64,000 nt of DNA from assembly GCA_034509425.1 (NCBI GenBank), contig JAVTVJ010011652.1, positions 6,377,501 through 6,441,500 of the forward strand. Reading direction: 5' to 3'. The DNA is from Eopsaltria australis (lineage: Eukaryota; Chordata; Aves; Passeriformes; Petroicidae). Each line of letters begins with the position of its first letter. Position 1 is the stretch's first letter. Positions 36,001 through 51,000 of this stretch are shown here, piece by piece. The translations under genes were made by a program, and so were the position numbers. The notes beneath the pieces are model-generated. The model was not told where the DNA came from and ran no database searches. It saw only the letters and a program-made list of their open reading frames with translations.

Positions 36001-39000
36001 TGAAGTATATAAAAGAGTCTTTTGGCTGTTACTGCTCAAGAAGAAATTTTCTGTTTAAACTTTTGCTCTTTGTGATTGTAGCACTCTGTGTGAAAACTCT
36101 GGACTGTTTTGAAGAAGCAGCTTTCCATCTGTTTCTGAGCTGGGCAGCTGTAGCTTGCATTTCATCCTTTAATGCAGGCATCCCCAGTATAAATAGTTCC
36201 ATTTAAACTAAAAGTATTGTCAGTGAATTTTCCATGGGTAACAACCCTTGGAGATTGCACATGTGGTCTGTGCAGGAGGGTCCATCCATCTGTCCTTAAA
36301 CCTTCCTCAGTCTGTAAGGACCTGTGGCCTTCTGAACAGCAGTGGCAATTTACTGGAGGCACTGGAGGGTGGCTGTGTACGGGTGTGTGACAGGCACTGC
36401 TGTCTGGGAGGGATCTCCTGTTTGGAATGAGCTGGGGCTCTGGCCCAAGGGAGGAGGTCTGAGGTCTCACAGCTGGGGATGGGAGCAAGGCTCTGCTGCT
36501 CAGCCCCTTGGCCTCCCTGCTGATGGTGTTGGCCAAAATGCTTGGCTGTGATGGTGTTGGGTTTTGTACCACCCCTTCAGCTGTAGGACTGTACATCTGC
36601 ATGCCCTGGTGTTGGCCAGAATGACCCTTGAGGGATTGCTGTTTTGCAGAATTCTCTTGTTAGGTTGAGGGGATGTGCAGGTGTTTGGTGGGGATTGGGG
36701 TTTTGGTGTGAGGTCTTTGTGTACAAACGTGTTTTGCGTCTGTTTTGACTTCTGTATTGCTCTGCATTGGAGCAAGAGGAGGGCATGGTCAAAGAAAAGA
36801 GGTGGAAAGCAGAGGTTTGCAATTGGTTCCATCAGAGCTGATGCCACAGTCGTGGCCAGACACTAAGAATACTCTTTTATTCTTCCATTTTTTCCCCTTC
36901 TTCTGGCAAGCTCTAACGCTGCCTGCAGCATGGGGTTATTTCCCATTGTCTTAATTCTGGAGTTTTAGGTGCTCTGCCAAATGCAGTAGGGCTGCACTGA
37001 AGAGCATCTTATGGGCAATCACCAGATCCTTCCTCTGGAATCTGAGGGTCTGTGGAAGGACTGAGCATAGCACTGATGTTTTTACCACTCCTGAGGAAAG
37101 GTGAGCCAAGACTTTCCCTGTGTGTCAAGGGCTTTGTGGGGCTCTGCCCATCCTGTTATCATGTTATCCTTGCAGTGATTCTGAGCCATCAGGGACCTGA
37201 TTCATCTGATAAGAGTGAGATTGTTCTCTACCAGACACTGGCATTTATGGGGTTCCAGGTATCCTTTGTTGGGATCTTGAGTGGAGCTAAAACTTCTTGG
37301 CTGTTGTGTTACTGTGTGTGAGAGGCGTTGGCTGGGTTATGATAAAGACTTTGACTCAGATGAGGGTGAGGGAGCAACTGGCCACGTGGTTTGGTTCCCA
37401 GGATCCTAAGGAGTCCAATGAAGAAATGATGCCCACTATTTGTATTTCTAGAAAAAGAACTTGAGTTTGTACTAGCAAAGGTCTGACAGTCAAATGTGTG
37501 TTTTATCTGCCAGCAGCCTGTCCTGCCTGGCCCTTTATCAACCTCCTGCATCTGGCGAACATGAGCTGGAGCAGATCTGTGTCAAACTTCTATTGCCAAA
37601 AGGCCAATATGTTCCCTACTGTACATTGTGACAGAAATGGTTAAACAGAAGGTGGTGGTGGCTTCAGGCACTAGCACTGAGATTTACAGCAGTAAATGCC
37701 CAGGTGACATGGGAACACTCTTCAGCTGACGTCCTTGTGAGCCTCTCGGTGACATCAAACTCCTGGACCACTTCCAGTGGAGTTTGGCCTTGCCCCAGTG
37801 ACAATAGATGTTAATCTGTTGGCTTGTCAAAAAAACGTGTTAGTGGTTTTTTTACAGATCCATTTCCAACCCTCAGAGTTCCCTGCTAGTAAACACAGCA
37901 TTATGTCATTGTTTTACCAGGAGCCAAGCACCAAAGCCAACTTTGCAGTGCTGTCATCAGCAAGTGTCCATTCACTTTAGGGCTTTGTCTGAGTTCCCAG
38001 GCTCTTTTTTCCCACTGTTGTCCATGTTCTGGTCTCTGTGTCCATCAAAACCCCATGATGCTTTATGGGAAACATGTGGGGTCTAGCAGTTGTGGGTAGG
38101 ACTTTCCAATGTATTTGTGTCAGATGGGGCTCCTGTACCTGCTTAGCAAAAATGCCTTGGTTTGTAAACCTTGATCTTCTCGCTGTGTTCGCCAAGACAA
38201 ACTCTTGGATCCTACATGTAAAACAAGGTGAAGGGTTTTTCAGCCCAGCCTTGCTTGCAGTTGATAAAATAATAGCAAAGTCATAGCCACAGGCAAGGTC
38301 CTGCCCATGCTAGATCCTGTTTGTTTCAAAACACAATAGCTGAGTTCCTACTAAAAGACTGGTTGTCAAATTGCTAACATTATAAATTAACTTCTATAGC
38401 TTTCAAAAACAACACTCACCACAGATCAAATAAAACCATTTATTATATTCTTGTAACTCTTGTTCCTTGTTTTGTTTCTAGACTTATTTCCAGCTGTTTC
38501 TGTGAAGGATATGAAAGAAAATATTTGTGAAGTTACCTTCAGTGGTCAGGATCTAATCTGCTTAAAACAGAGAAGCCTCCTATACCTACCTCTGTTTGGT
38601 CTTTCTGGGGCTTGGAACACTCCAATTTTTCTCATACCAAACCTGTCTGAAATCATATCCTGCATCAGCTGAAGTAGTGTAGAAGCAGAGGAAAGAGGAG
38701 GGAGAGTTGCCCATCTGAATGCAGAGCACGAATTTTTCTGATACAGGCACGGGTAAATGATGACCAGGTTCAGGCTCTTGACAATAGTGATGAATTACAG
38801 TATTCTCGGGTATGAGGTGGAATAAAATCAAATTTTATTTATGTAATTAGGTTTTTAACACCTTGTTTACAAGTAATACTAAGACTGAAAGGGCAAGTGG
38901 TTCAAACAAAGAATTGACAAATTTCTGGGGTAAAGACTGCTATTAAACACAGCAGTCAAATAATGTGTTTGGGTCAGAAAGTCTGTTACCTGCCAGCTGC

Positions 39001-42000
39001 TTAAGACTAAGCACACTCAGATCTCTGTGCTGCTGTTAAGCAGTTACCATCCAGGTTTATTAAAAACAGAATGCTGAGCTCAGACACAGCTTCGTTCTGG
39101 TCCAGCCTGTGTGTTCTGATGCTTTCCCAGATGTCCCTTGGGAGTATGGCATTAGCTCAGGCTGCTGAGCCTTGCTCTGTGCTGTGCACAGCAGTGAGAG
39201 CTGCTGAGTCTGGACCAGATGGAGTCAGGAAACACAGTGCATGCTGTGAGGAAGCGACCCTCCCATCATCACTTCCAGCTCCCTCCTCTGCTCCATATAC
39301 TTCTTTTTGGATCCCATCACGTGTTTATGGGCTAGTGTTGCACACCTGGACCTTGGCAGATCACTTTCTGTTTCCCAGCCTTGGGTCAAGAGGCAGTTTA
39401 TTTTGTTAGAGATACCATGTCTGGTATTGCTATTAATATATATTCAGGCTTTGTACTTACCTGGTGCCTTTCACCCAAGGGTCCCCCCCCACTGTACATC
39501 AGCACCTCTTTGCCAGGTAGGCAGATCAGACAGGGAGAGCATTGTGTTTGCAGCAGTGTGCCTGTCTCCTGCAGAAGTGCCTTCTCAGAGCTGTCATGAG
39601 GCTAGAGGGTTATATGGGCTGATGGAAAAAAGTGTGTCTTTTATGGCTGAAAGTAGCGAGTGGGTCATGGAAATGTAGAACACAGACCTGGGACAGATCT
39701 AGGTCATTAATGCTGTACAAGCATATTGCATTCACACATAAGAGCCTTCAGGGTGGTTGGGTTGGCTTGATTGGAAGCTTCAAATTTCTTCTGATGGTTA
39801 ATGACTTCCAGTGCAGACTTTTTATTATTCACAAGCATCCTGTTCTCACACCAGTTTTGTCCTTTTGCATAAACAGGTTTCTTCACTCTGTTTGATTCGA
39901 CCTCCTGTCTCGCTTCTCTCCAGTATTCTGTACAGAATATCCATGTTCCTCCTTAGCCTTCATTCTGCTGAGCTTCTCTGGCCTCCACCCTAAAGGTAGA
40001 GAGCAAACAGCTTTTCCTGCCTCTGACTGAACACAGGTGAGCTGTTTAGCCCAGGCACTGACAGCAGTGCAGTGTGGCCAGCCCAGCACGTGGTGGGTTA
40101 CTTTGCACTGCTGGGCACAACCTTGCTCGTGTTGGCAGGGGCCAGATGCAAAGAGTAACTTTGACCACGATGGGGTGGTTTTCCAGATGTAGCGAGGTGT
40201 GATTTGGAGTAGATGTGCTGCTGGGCATGTGCTGTCCCTGAGCTGTGTGCTGTGTCAGCATGAGGGACGATGCCTGTAACTTGTGGTTCTCTCACAGTTT
40301 CATTTTCCTCCATTCAGGGAATTTCAGAGCTAGTCCCAAAGCCTTGCAAGTGACATTCCACTTATAAAAGCAGAGAAGAGAAAATGTGGCTGATGATATT
40401 CTCATGTTAGCTTTAATGAAGGTAATTTTAAGGAGATGGTGTCCATTTAATATTCTGGTAGCACAGCTGAACTAGTTTTCAGCAGTTCTTGGGAGTGGAG
40501 TGGGAGAGAGGAGCATGGTTTTAGAGGGCAGCAGCTTGCCTGATGACACTCCTGGCAGGGTTGCTGGAGCACTTGGGTGAACCCCTCTCACTTGGACAAG
40601 CTCTGCACATCCTGCTTGGGTGAGAGGAGAGGTGGCCTGGGGTTTCTCTCTGAGCTTCAACAACCGTAAATAATCCCAGATTGACACTGTGGAAGCGTGC
40701 TGTTTTCATGAAGGGAGGACAAGGGGGGAGCCCAACATAACAAGAGTTTCTCAGTGCCTGGGGAAGGAAGCCAGGGTTACATTTGGAGCTTGTAGTGTTG
40801 GCAGACACAGAAATTATGTGCCACATCTTACATGTATCGGCAGAGATATCTGGGGCAGTTATCAGCAAGCTTCTTTGTAGGCTGGTTTGTGATGCTGGTG
40901 ATCCAGAGCTGATGCTGGGATGTTTCAGACAAACATTCTCTTTTCAGCTTCCATATCTTCTATTTTTTAATATTTTTGGCATTTGTCTCTGGGGTAAGGA
41001 AAAGCCCCCGGCAACCCCTGGGATTTCAGTCCTTGTGAGTCTTCGTTGCGAGATTATAGATCTTCTGCCATTAAAATCAGTGTCACTTGTAGCTGTCCGC
41101 TTTACAAAGCTGAGTGCTGACTCTGTTCCAGAGTACTGAGTTCCTTGTCCAAAGCTGTCCTTGACCCTGGCTGTTTGGCCAGCTCTCCTCCCCTCTGGTG
41201 TCTCTCCATCCCTCTGTGCTGGGGAACATTCCCAGGACCTGACATGAGGATTGCTCAGTGTCCTCTCTGGCACGCTCAGTGCTGTTTTTATAACAAATCA
41301 GTGCTACAAGATGTGTCACTGAACTAAGGAGGCTTTAGGATGGCTGCAGCCTATTTCATCAAAGCAGCCTGAGACTCATTTGCCCTTCAGATGTTGAACT
41401 CTGTCTTAGAGGCTATTTTCTTTGGAGACCCAAGACGGGAACATATTCCCTTATGTTTTAAGGCAGTTTTCACACTGAGCTTTGTGGTCTGTTTCAGAAG
41501 TGCTGTTTGAAGTAACACAGGCTTTCTTGGACTTAAATTCACTGTTCAGTGGATGAAAAATCCACTTGTTAAAATGATAGCTGGTATCTTTGCACTTCTT
41601 CAGAAACGTCAGTCAAACTACAGGAGCCTGTGCTTACTGTTAAGTTTCTGTCTAAAGGGTTCACCTGTAGAGAGACAAAAAATGGATGGTGGGGAGGAAC
41701 CAGGGCTGGTGAGAGTGCAGTGATACTTTGTGCTTCCAGCTAACTGCTTCTCCAAGACTCGTGAAACACTCATATACACCTGGTGAAACCCATGCAGTCC
41801 TGCATGGAATGGTGTGAATCGTAGTGGGGTCTTTTTATTCCCACCAGGTGGGAGACCTGGTGCAACTTGCCTGTTGTCACTGAGCAGATCTTAGGAAAGG
41901 GCAGCCCCAAGAGGGTGGCTTTGGGATTTGTTTGGAGTTTTGTAGGCCTCTCTGTTTTCTCAGGAGGTGGTGAGTACCTGTGTGTTGGAAACTGCACTGT

Positions 42001-45000
42001 TTCTGGAAGTTTTTGAGCTGCCTATGCCAGCATCCCTTCAGCTGGTCCTGGCCAGTATCAGGTGTGACTCTGGTTTTCCACTGCTGCTTTGAATTTGTTC
42101 TGGGGCAAGAACAAGGATTATCCTTAGTAGTGTTTTGGGTGATTGCTGAACACATCAAGGAGCCCATCATTTTAGCTGCTGGCCTGAGGAACTGGGTGGG
42201 GTCAGCACTCTGCACTGACCAGTTGGGAGGCAAAGAAGCATCTCCTGGGCAGTTGCATGGATGGGACCCCTGAGTGTAGAATGAGCTGTGTTGTGTCAGG
42301 TGCAGCTGCAAGCACCTGGGTCAAACAGCAGATGCCTGGCTCCCTCTCCAGCCTCCCCAGAGATGTCATGTGTGTGAAGGCACAGAAACAAATTGTAAAG
42401 TAGGAAGGTGGGACAATGTTAATGATAAGGTGCCCGAGATACTGGGCCCGTTTCCTGAGCTCTCATTGCCTCATTGGCAGATGGGGATTAGCAGCAGGAG
42501 CTGGGCTGGGGGGATTGCCAGCAGCTGTCACTCATCTTAGATAAAGAGAGGCTGACACTCAGCGGTGCTACTCTGCCTATAAAATACTTACTAGACTTTT
42601 TGTTACCCTAATACTTAAAGATTATACAAGGGGGATTAAAATTAAGAACATTTATTGCAAAACTCTTTCCTCTGAAGTTTTTTCTCTGATGTGATTTTTC
42701 AAAAATTGGTTGGTTCTCTTCCACTGGGAGTGTGCAGCTGAGTAGGAAAACCAATTGACTCTCACCAGGTAACTGTGCCACATCTGAGTTCCTCCTTGTG
42801 TCCATGGAGGTTTGCTGGGCAGAGCAATTGAGGTTCCTCATGCTTGAGCAGTGAACTATAATAATGATTTTGACTCTGCTTGCTCAAAACTGATCTTGCA
42901 AAGAGATGCTGTTGCCAAAATTGCCGGGGCAGGATTTGGTCTGCCTTTGATCTCTGTTTAAATCTCATGGGCCATTTACTGCAACTTAATAAGTAACAGT
43001 GCATGAGTAGTGGGGTGCTCACCCTGCCTCAAACTCAGTCTCCTCAAATACACGGTAGAGCAAACTTGCTTTCTTTGTAGATAAACTAAGTCAAGTGGTC
43101 TTGCAGTGCAGGTCAAGGTTTGTGCAAAGATGCCATGAATTAACTAATGCATGTAATAAGGTAAATCATAGCACTTTGGTAATGTGTGTGATCAATGTTG
43201 CGTGGTTTAGTGAGGCAACTGAAGTGGCTTCAGGGATTGGGAGCTTTTGATTGCATCTCTTCGGTGTGGTTTGATGTTTGCTCAATATGAAATGATTCAG
43301 CTGGTGAATCAAAGGCCTCTTTTGCAACTCCCACTGCTTCACTGGTTTTTGTGGTGGGGAAATCTTTTCATTTCTGTCCTGTTTTAATAGATCTTTGTAA
43401 AGTAACATGCTAATGGTGATTCTGGCCATGGAGTGCTATGGATTTGCCAGCAAGAGGGTCTGTTATCACAATGTGAGATGCCTCCCTCTCTCAAATTACA
43501 TCTTCTGATTTGATTTATTTTGAGTGTCTTTATATTTCTACAATCTGGCTTTATTATCCTGTGTTAGTTGCTGTTGTCTTAGACTGTAAGAGTTTTCCTT
43601 CATGCTGGCAAGAGGAGAAACAGGATATAAAAACTATTATCACTACTGTAGCTGAAAATAGGCCAAATTTCCAACACACTAAGTGTCTTTCAGTCTTATT
43701 TAGAGATACAGTAATATTCCTTAGGATGCCCTAAGACTCTTCTAATGAAATACATAATTAAACCAGTAAAAATGTGATTTCCTAACAAATATGAATTTTT
43801 AAATCAGAATTCAGTTACATGCTTAACATTTCCCAGGTAGCACAAACCCCTGATGATAGAAATTACTTGGGCTGTCCTGTTCTGGGGGAGAGTTGTATGT
43901 GTAGGGGCAAGAAACTGAAGTTGCTGCAGCAGCTGTTCCTGGCATTTTTGCAGAATGCACTGGCTCAGTCTCTCCTGGGCTCTCTGCTGGCCTTGCAGCC
44001 CTGAGGGCTTTCCTGGCACATCCCAGCTCCTGGGTGGCTCAGCTGTCAGGGAGCAGCACCTACACAGAGAGCAGCCTCTTACTGGCTCTGTGAATGTAGG
44101 GGGCTGTCCCAGCAACAAAATGCAGTCTATTTTTATTTTTGGAAACTGGCTGGGTAGAATTCTGCTCTGTGCAGTGCTAAATTAGAGAATGAAACTGTGG
44201 CTGAGGGGTGTGTGTGTGTCTCTTCTGCTCCCAGCAAGGAGGACAGTGGAGGGCCATTCCTCTAAGGCAGGATGAGTGTGGCTCACCCCCAGGCAGTGCC
44301 TTCCCCTGCCTCCCACTGCCTTGCCTGGCATTAATGCTGATCCCTGCCTTTCTCCACCCTTTGGATCTCACTGGAGAAAGGCCGAGTAGAACATGGGACG
44401 CCTCTGTCACTTGGGCAGCAACCTGGGCTGGCTTTTGGGCTGCCCTCAGTGTGAGTCTGTCTCTGCAGCACCCTAATGTGGGATAGAAAGGTTCTTTTGA
44501 ATATGGAAGTGAGCAACTTTTGGAAGCTGCTCTGCAGTGGGGCAAATACAAGGACCAGAGTGTTTGGGAAGGTGTTTGTGTCCCAGTTCTTTCCCATGTG
44601 CTGGTGGTATGAGTGGCTTCAGGTTGTTACTGCATGTCTGGGGGCATGGTGCACATCCCCTGTTCTAACACCCCGTGCAGCTCCCACCAGGGGACCAGAG
44701 GGGTCTGGGTCCCAGAGCCAGTCAGGCTTCTGCTGTGTAGGGTGACAGTGCTGCTGAGCCAGGGGCAGCCCTGATCCTGTTCCCTGCATTCTCTTTGTCT
44801 TGGTGCTTCTCTGAGACTGTGATTAGCCAATTCAGGGAGTCAAAAGAGTCCCAAATTATTTCCATTTTTGGAAGAGAAGCTCTGATGTCGGTTGGAAGGC
44901 AGGAGCTGTGGTCAGGGATGCTATCCTGTGCTGGGGTAAAGTGTCATCTCTTCCAGCTACTCCCAACCACAGGTCACATCCTCCCGCAGATCCTCCCTCC

Positions 45001-48000
45001 TCCCAAACCAGTGGGGATTAACTGGAGCCCGTTTCCTGTAGGGTTTTCCTCTTCTATACTTTCAAGGGGCGGCACACCTGGTCCTTCTGGCAGATGTGTG
45101 GTGGTGGTAACCACAGGAGGGAAGGGGCAGTGCCGGGCCATGGTGAGCAGTGGCCAGCTGCCTCCCACATCTGGCCAGCTGCAGCTCCAAGCAGATCTGA
45201 CCCCCTCAGCTGGGCAGTGGTTGTGCCTCTGACTCGCCAGACTGTGACACACACAATGTTCAAAGTGCCTCTGCATATAGGAAGTAGTTTAATCATAGCT
45301 TTGCTCACTCTTTAAGCAAATTCGACCAGAGTCTGCATTGTTAAGTGTAAATGTCACACACGCAAATATAAAAACATCTGGTTTCGAGTCAAAAGAGTGA
45401 GGAAATGGGTGTTGTGCTTGAAGTAAAGTCTGCATCCTGAAGTCACTCCTCCACACTAGGTTTTGTTTAGATAGATCCAATGTAACCTGTAATATCAAAA
45501 CTCAGATTGTACATGGAGAATCAGAGCAAAGGCTGAGTTTTTGCCACAACCCTGAACTTTCTGCTCACGTCATAAACGTTTTTGAGACATTTTTCTTTTC
45601 TCTGAGCATCTTTTAATGAGTTCTCTGCCATGCTTCACTGCCTCCTACACTGGTGTGCAGCCTGATGGGGATATCCTTATTGACTTCAGATTTCTATTTA
45701 CAGTTAGGTTAAGTTGAATCACAGCCCACACTGAAGGGGGCCCATTTATTAGGGAAAGACCTTCCAACTGCAGGCAGCTGCAGAAAGCTGCTGTCCCAGC
45801 ACTCATGGCCAGCTGCCTCTTGAGGAATTTGGTGCCATGTACATGTAGCTGGGTCATCCTCCAGCTTTTCCTGTTACTGTAGCACTCTGTGAAGGAACAT
45901 GCAAATATATTTTCTATAGATCACTGCAACTCTCACAAGCTGTTCTTGGCAGCTTTCAAAACTGTGTGCTTGCTACAGATTTTTGGCCATATCTCGTGTC
46001 TGTGGGAAGTGGAGAGAGTTTTTGATTGCGTATTCTGTGCAGCAGTGGATGTGCTGTCACGCTGTGCAAAGGATTAATGTCATTTTCATATGGCCTAGAA
46101 ATTTTGACTTTGAAAACTAAAATGAGAAACAAGTAAACTTCCTTTTCATGCCTTTAGGACAAGAAAGTTTTGGGTGCTTGCATCTTTCTTACTAGAAACC
46201 ATTTGATATCACTTTAAAGGATGCTGGACACGTACACCGATTATGTATTTGTCATTTAGATAGAAGCCTTGCACTGCCCTGCAGGCCTTTTAAACTCAGC
46301 ATTAGTTTGAAAACACAATATGTGAAGCCCTATCAGTGCAGCCTATCAGGATAACTAAATATTATGCATGGAGCAAAATATTTCTCTTTCATTATGAAAA
46401 TAAGTGTTCTCTGCAGTGTTGTGCTTCAAGCGTATTGTTCAAAAGATGTGATCAAGACATCAAAGAGAGGAAAATGATTAAGAACTGAACCAGCTGCCTT
46501 TGCTTCAGTAATTAACAGACCATCTCATGCATTGCCCTGCTGAAATTGCAAACTTGCTTTTTTCCCCCTGAGAGCTGTGTTCTGAAGTGGGAATCGTTTT
46601 ACTGCTTTTAAAATGAACTGTTTAATTTTACAGTCAGAATAATACTTAGCAAGAAGCAAGAGTCAGCTTCAGCACTGTGCTACAACCTGGCTTTTTGTCA
46701 TCAGAACAATTCCGAGGGTCAGTACTGTTTTCTCCTGTGTTTAAGATGGGAGGATGAGATGAGTTGCTGGGTGCCCTCGGTCCATCTGACGTGGCCAAGG
46801 TGTGCACGCAGGTTTGTCCCTGGATGATCTGAGTCTCTGTGAGAGACCCCTGGTGCCAAAAGTGTGACTGCATATCTCACCTGGCAGTCCCCACACACGC
46901 CCTGGTTAGGAGAGCTGACCCATCCTGTGGTGGTTCTCAGTGTAGCTGCAGTGCAAAGGTGTTGTCCTGGAAGCCACTTCTTTATGGCTTGGCTTCTTCT
47001 GCACTGCACCTGCTACAGACTCCATAGCTGTGGTCCAAGAGACAAGAAAAGAAAGTGAGTGCAAGTCCTGCATGGATAGTGATTTAGTGCATCCCTCAGG
47101 TTTGGAGGTCTCTGCTGTGGCACATTCATGGGGTGACCTTAAGCAGCTTTTTGGACTCTCACATCTCTCACTCTCACATTTGTGAATGCTAAGCGTTAAA
47201 AATCATCATAGTAAACACAAGAGAGAGCAATCTGCTTTCAATTATTTTAAAATTTTTTTCTCCCTATTTTTTTTCTTGTAAAGTGGGTCTGTACTATCAC
47301 AGGACTTTGTGCAAGTGTGCTAGAGCTGCCTGTAGCCCTTGGTTTGTGTAGCTGGGACAGCACAGAGCTTGGGGTATTTACTTAATTTCTCAGTGTGGAT
47401 GATGGAGTTTGCATTGCAGTATCTGCCCTGCCCCTTCAAGCCTAGCTTGGATCTGCCTATCTCTGAGTGTCAGGGCTGTCTGTCCCCATGCCATGTCATT
47501 AAGGTATTACAGTCCTTCTTTCTCCAGGATACAGAAACTGGTCCACAGAACCAGAACTCTGTGCTCAAGGCCTGCAGTTGGGCCAGCAAGCCAAATATAT
47601 ATTGGCTTTTCTAGAGTTCGGTCTGCTATGGACACATGAAACTGGTTCAAAACCAATGTCTTTGGTTTGTTAGTGTCCCCTGTTAAGATAGGAGCAGCAT
47701 CATCTCCTCCAGGCAGCAAGAACAACCTGAGGATGTGGTTGCATGGAAGAGTTCATCTGCTTTGAAATTTCAGCCCCTTGAAGTGAGGGATATTTGAACT
47801 GCAGATTCAGTGACAGCAATTTCTCAGGGGAAAAAACTGTGGTGAAAAATCTTTCACAGCAACTCAAGTATCAGGAGATGTGGCTTCTGTCCTCATCCTT
47901 GCTGCAGACTGTTGGCAAATCACTCATCATCTGAGGTTTTTCTCCCCCTTTTTCTTTCTTATCTTTTTAAAATCAGAGTTTCAGAATTACCTTAATGAAG

Positions 48001-51000
48001 GCCATGGTGGCCACTGGTGTTTTTTAGCTTGATGCAAGCTATTATCTTTTCCCTGTCTTTTCCCTACTTCAGTTTTGGGGGTGATTTTCTGTCTCTGTCA
48101 ATGTTTTCAGCTTAGCAAATGGCAGGTACCTCTGTAGGGTGATACGAGTGATCTCTGCAGTCACAAGGAGAGACAGTACTTGCAACTTTAGCTCTGTTCC
48201 CTGCCCAGCTATCCTTGACTGGGGATGTGACAGCAGTGACACTGGGTCCTGGAGTCATGTGTTACAGCAGCCTTGTGATTTACTAGATATGAAGTATATT
48301 TAAAGTATATTCTGAGGTAAGGCTACATCTCCTTTTTGGAGTGTGGTCAGACCTGTGTTCTTCCTGCTGATACCAGTTTCAGATAAGAAGGTCAAAAAAT
48401 CTTGGTGGTTTTTGTTTTTAATTGCTTCATCAGACAAGTTGTAGCTGTAAACAAGGAAATTGTTTCATATGCTGTTTGTGACAGGTTGTTGATTTATTCC
48501 AGGAAAAAGGTTCCTCTTTGCATTTTCTTCCCCAGAATTGCTCTCTGCTTTTGTGCAAAGGCGTGACACAACCCCATCATCTCTCACAGAGACACGCTGC
48601 ATCAGAAGAGGCGTATTATTGTATGATGTTCTTTGAGTCTGGCCTCAGCCCAGCCTCACAGGTCAGACAGTGTCAGGAAGGAGGGAAGACAACACTGTTA
48701 ACTCTTTAAAAATCTGATGAAGGGGGCAGATAGATCAAAAGAAAAATTTGAGTGGGACCTGAGACTGCTTGGGGGAGCTAGAAATTCTTCTTTAATCAAA
48801 ATTACAGCTTGCCTGGGGCAGTCTAGCAGTGATGTTTGGTGCCATCTCGCTGTGTTTTTGGGGCTGAGTTGCAGCCCCGAATCCACCCAGCACTGATGAT
48901 GGAGAGGGGTGTGTGGGAGTAGAGCATGCTCAGCACTTTGTAGGATGTGAGCTTTTTGTCAGCTTGTGTGGAATAATGTCAGAGCTTAGGGACAGAAGTG
49001 ATGGGTGGCAAACAGCTTGAACAAGGGAGACCAGAGTTTTCTCTTTCTGTTCACATTCCTTTCCTCCCTCAGTGCTTTCCTCCAGCTGTAATTTTGTCAT
49101 TGTGTGCAAATTGGTCACAATGACATGTACTTATCAAAAACCTCCCTTGTGCATACATAGTCCCCAAATTGTCCTTAATTCCTGTTGTAAGAGAGTTTCT
49201 CTTTGCAGTTGAAGCAACTGGCTAGAATTGTGCATTTTAAACTTTTGTTTTAGTGAAATAACACAAACTTGAGAATTGTCATTGCACTTAATGCTCAATA
49301 AAAAAGGATTTTTTCCTGCTGAAAGAGAGGTGGAAAAGGCTTTTATTTGAATTTTCATCATCTGGAATAAAATACTGCATCTGTGCAGAAACTAAAAGCA
49401 CTTTTGAAAAATGCTGAATGCCATAAATGAATAATTTTATTTAGCTAAAAATTTTTCTGGAAAGGAAATCACTCCCAGTTGTGCCCTAGAAAAGAAGAAA
49501 TTATCTCTATGTGTAACATAAAAGGGAGCTTAACTAATGGACAGAATCACCAAGCCATCCAGTGTTTAAAGCAAACAACCCAAGCTTTAAGCTTCTCTCT
49601 GATCTATTACATTAAAATTCACCCTTGGAGATGATTTGATAGGGAAGCCTCCTGTCCCCTTGGATAAAAGAGAAATTTAGCTGGAAGTGAAGGTCTCTGT
49701 TGGATGCCCTGGCTCCGTGGCCATGCAGAAGGAGGCTGCAATGGGGGGATGTGGCACCGTGTCCTGCTGGATCTGTTCCTGCCGGGCAGCAGAGGACATG
49801 CCACCACCCCTGTACCCCATCCCTCTCCTGGCTCGCGAGCCTGCCACTGCTGCCTCCTGTCTTATCAGGATGAAGGTGAGGGAGGCACAGAGTGCCGATA
49901 CCCACAGGGTGAGAAGGTGTCTCTGATGGGTTTGAATTCCAGGCATTTCAGCTCAGAGCTGCTGCAAACCCTTTGTTCTCTGAGCTGCAGCAGTAGCACC
50001 CCAGGTGTTTCACCATCTTGGAGCTCTGGAGTGACCATGCTGGCTTTTGGGAAATCAGCCACAGTCCAAGCAGGGCTCCCAAGTGGCTCCTTCAGCCTCA
50101 GCTGCTGGCAGTCATGGAGACAGTTTCATGGGCTGGGATCTGCTCTGCAATGAATTCCCTTTCTCAAAGTACAGTTTCTGATGTAGCATGAAAGGACCTG
50201 TGGTCTTTCAGAATCTCTGATACAGCTTCTTCTGTTAAATCCCTTACCCCAAGTTGGCTGATTCTTTATTCTGAATAAATTAAAAATATCTAGTGCTCCT
50301 TGTAAGAACTTGAGGTCTACTCAGAAAGGAACCCTGCTCTTCTGCTGATGCTTGCAGGCTTCACCTGTGAGCATGTTGTACCATTAGTGCCTAGTGCAGG
50401 GATATTGGGAAATATTCCACTGCTGTGGGGGGCAGTGTCTGCATCAGAGGACTGAAATAGCAGCGAGGGAAGGGCCTGGACAGTGTGCTCTGCTGGGTGA
50501 TGTTCGTGACTTGAGACAGCTGCAGGCTCTGCTGGTGCCCGATGGTGGGGGTGGTTTAGAGATTTTGCACAAAGCCCTCCCCACCTGAACGGGCTGAAGG
50601 AGAGGAGTTTGGCACACAGGTTTCAGGCATGACTGCTGCCTGTGTAAAGAAACAGACGTATTTTAAGTGCCTGTGATCAAGAGGATCCTGTTCAGACCTG
50701 GTATCATGCTATTCACTTCAGCTGGTTACTAATCCCAGCACTGAGTTTGACCCTTAAGCTTTTTGTTTTTATCATGTGCTTTGATACAGTCATAAAAATA
50801 CTGACTGGCTGGCAGAGCTCCAGGGCTTGGCTTTATATTCGAGCAACTGTGAAACGAATGTGCTTAATGTGGTTTTATGCTTCAGGATATTGTCCTTTCC
50901 CCCCGCCCGCCCCCCAAGATTATTTTAAAGCTCACGTTCCTTGTTCTGGGGACAGCTATGTTGCCCTCTGCACGTTGTGCAGGGCAGGTTCATCCCAGGA

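Noticed and set aside
44093..44106. CTCF-like AATGTAGGGGGCTG; a similar weak case is near 46750.
   Set aside because: Only 10 of 14 or fewer core positions match, below what I would report.
47024..47052. Small candidate exon between CACCTGCTACAG and AAA/GTGAGT.
   Set aside because: Donor context is weak, the exon is tiny, and its frames carry no convincing coding signal.
47115..47210. MIR-like wording (GGTGACCTTAAGCAGC, then CTCTCACATTTGTGAATGC); a similar weak hint lies at about 47895-47940 and at 42450-42490.
   Set aside because: Similarity is limited to short pyrimidine-rich stretches and is too weak to separate from chance without a repeat-library search.
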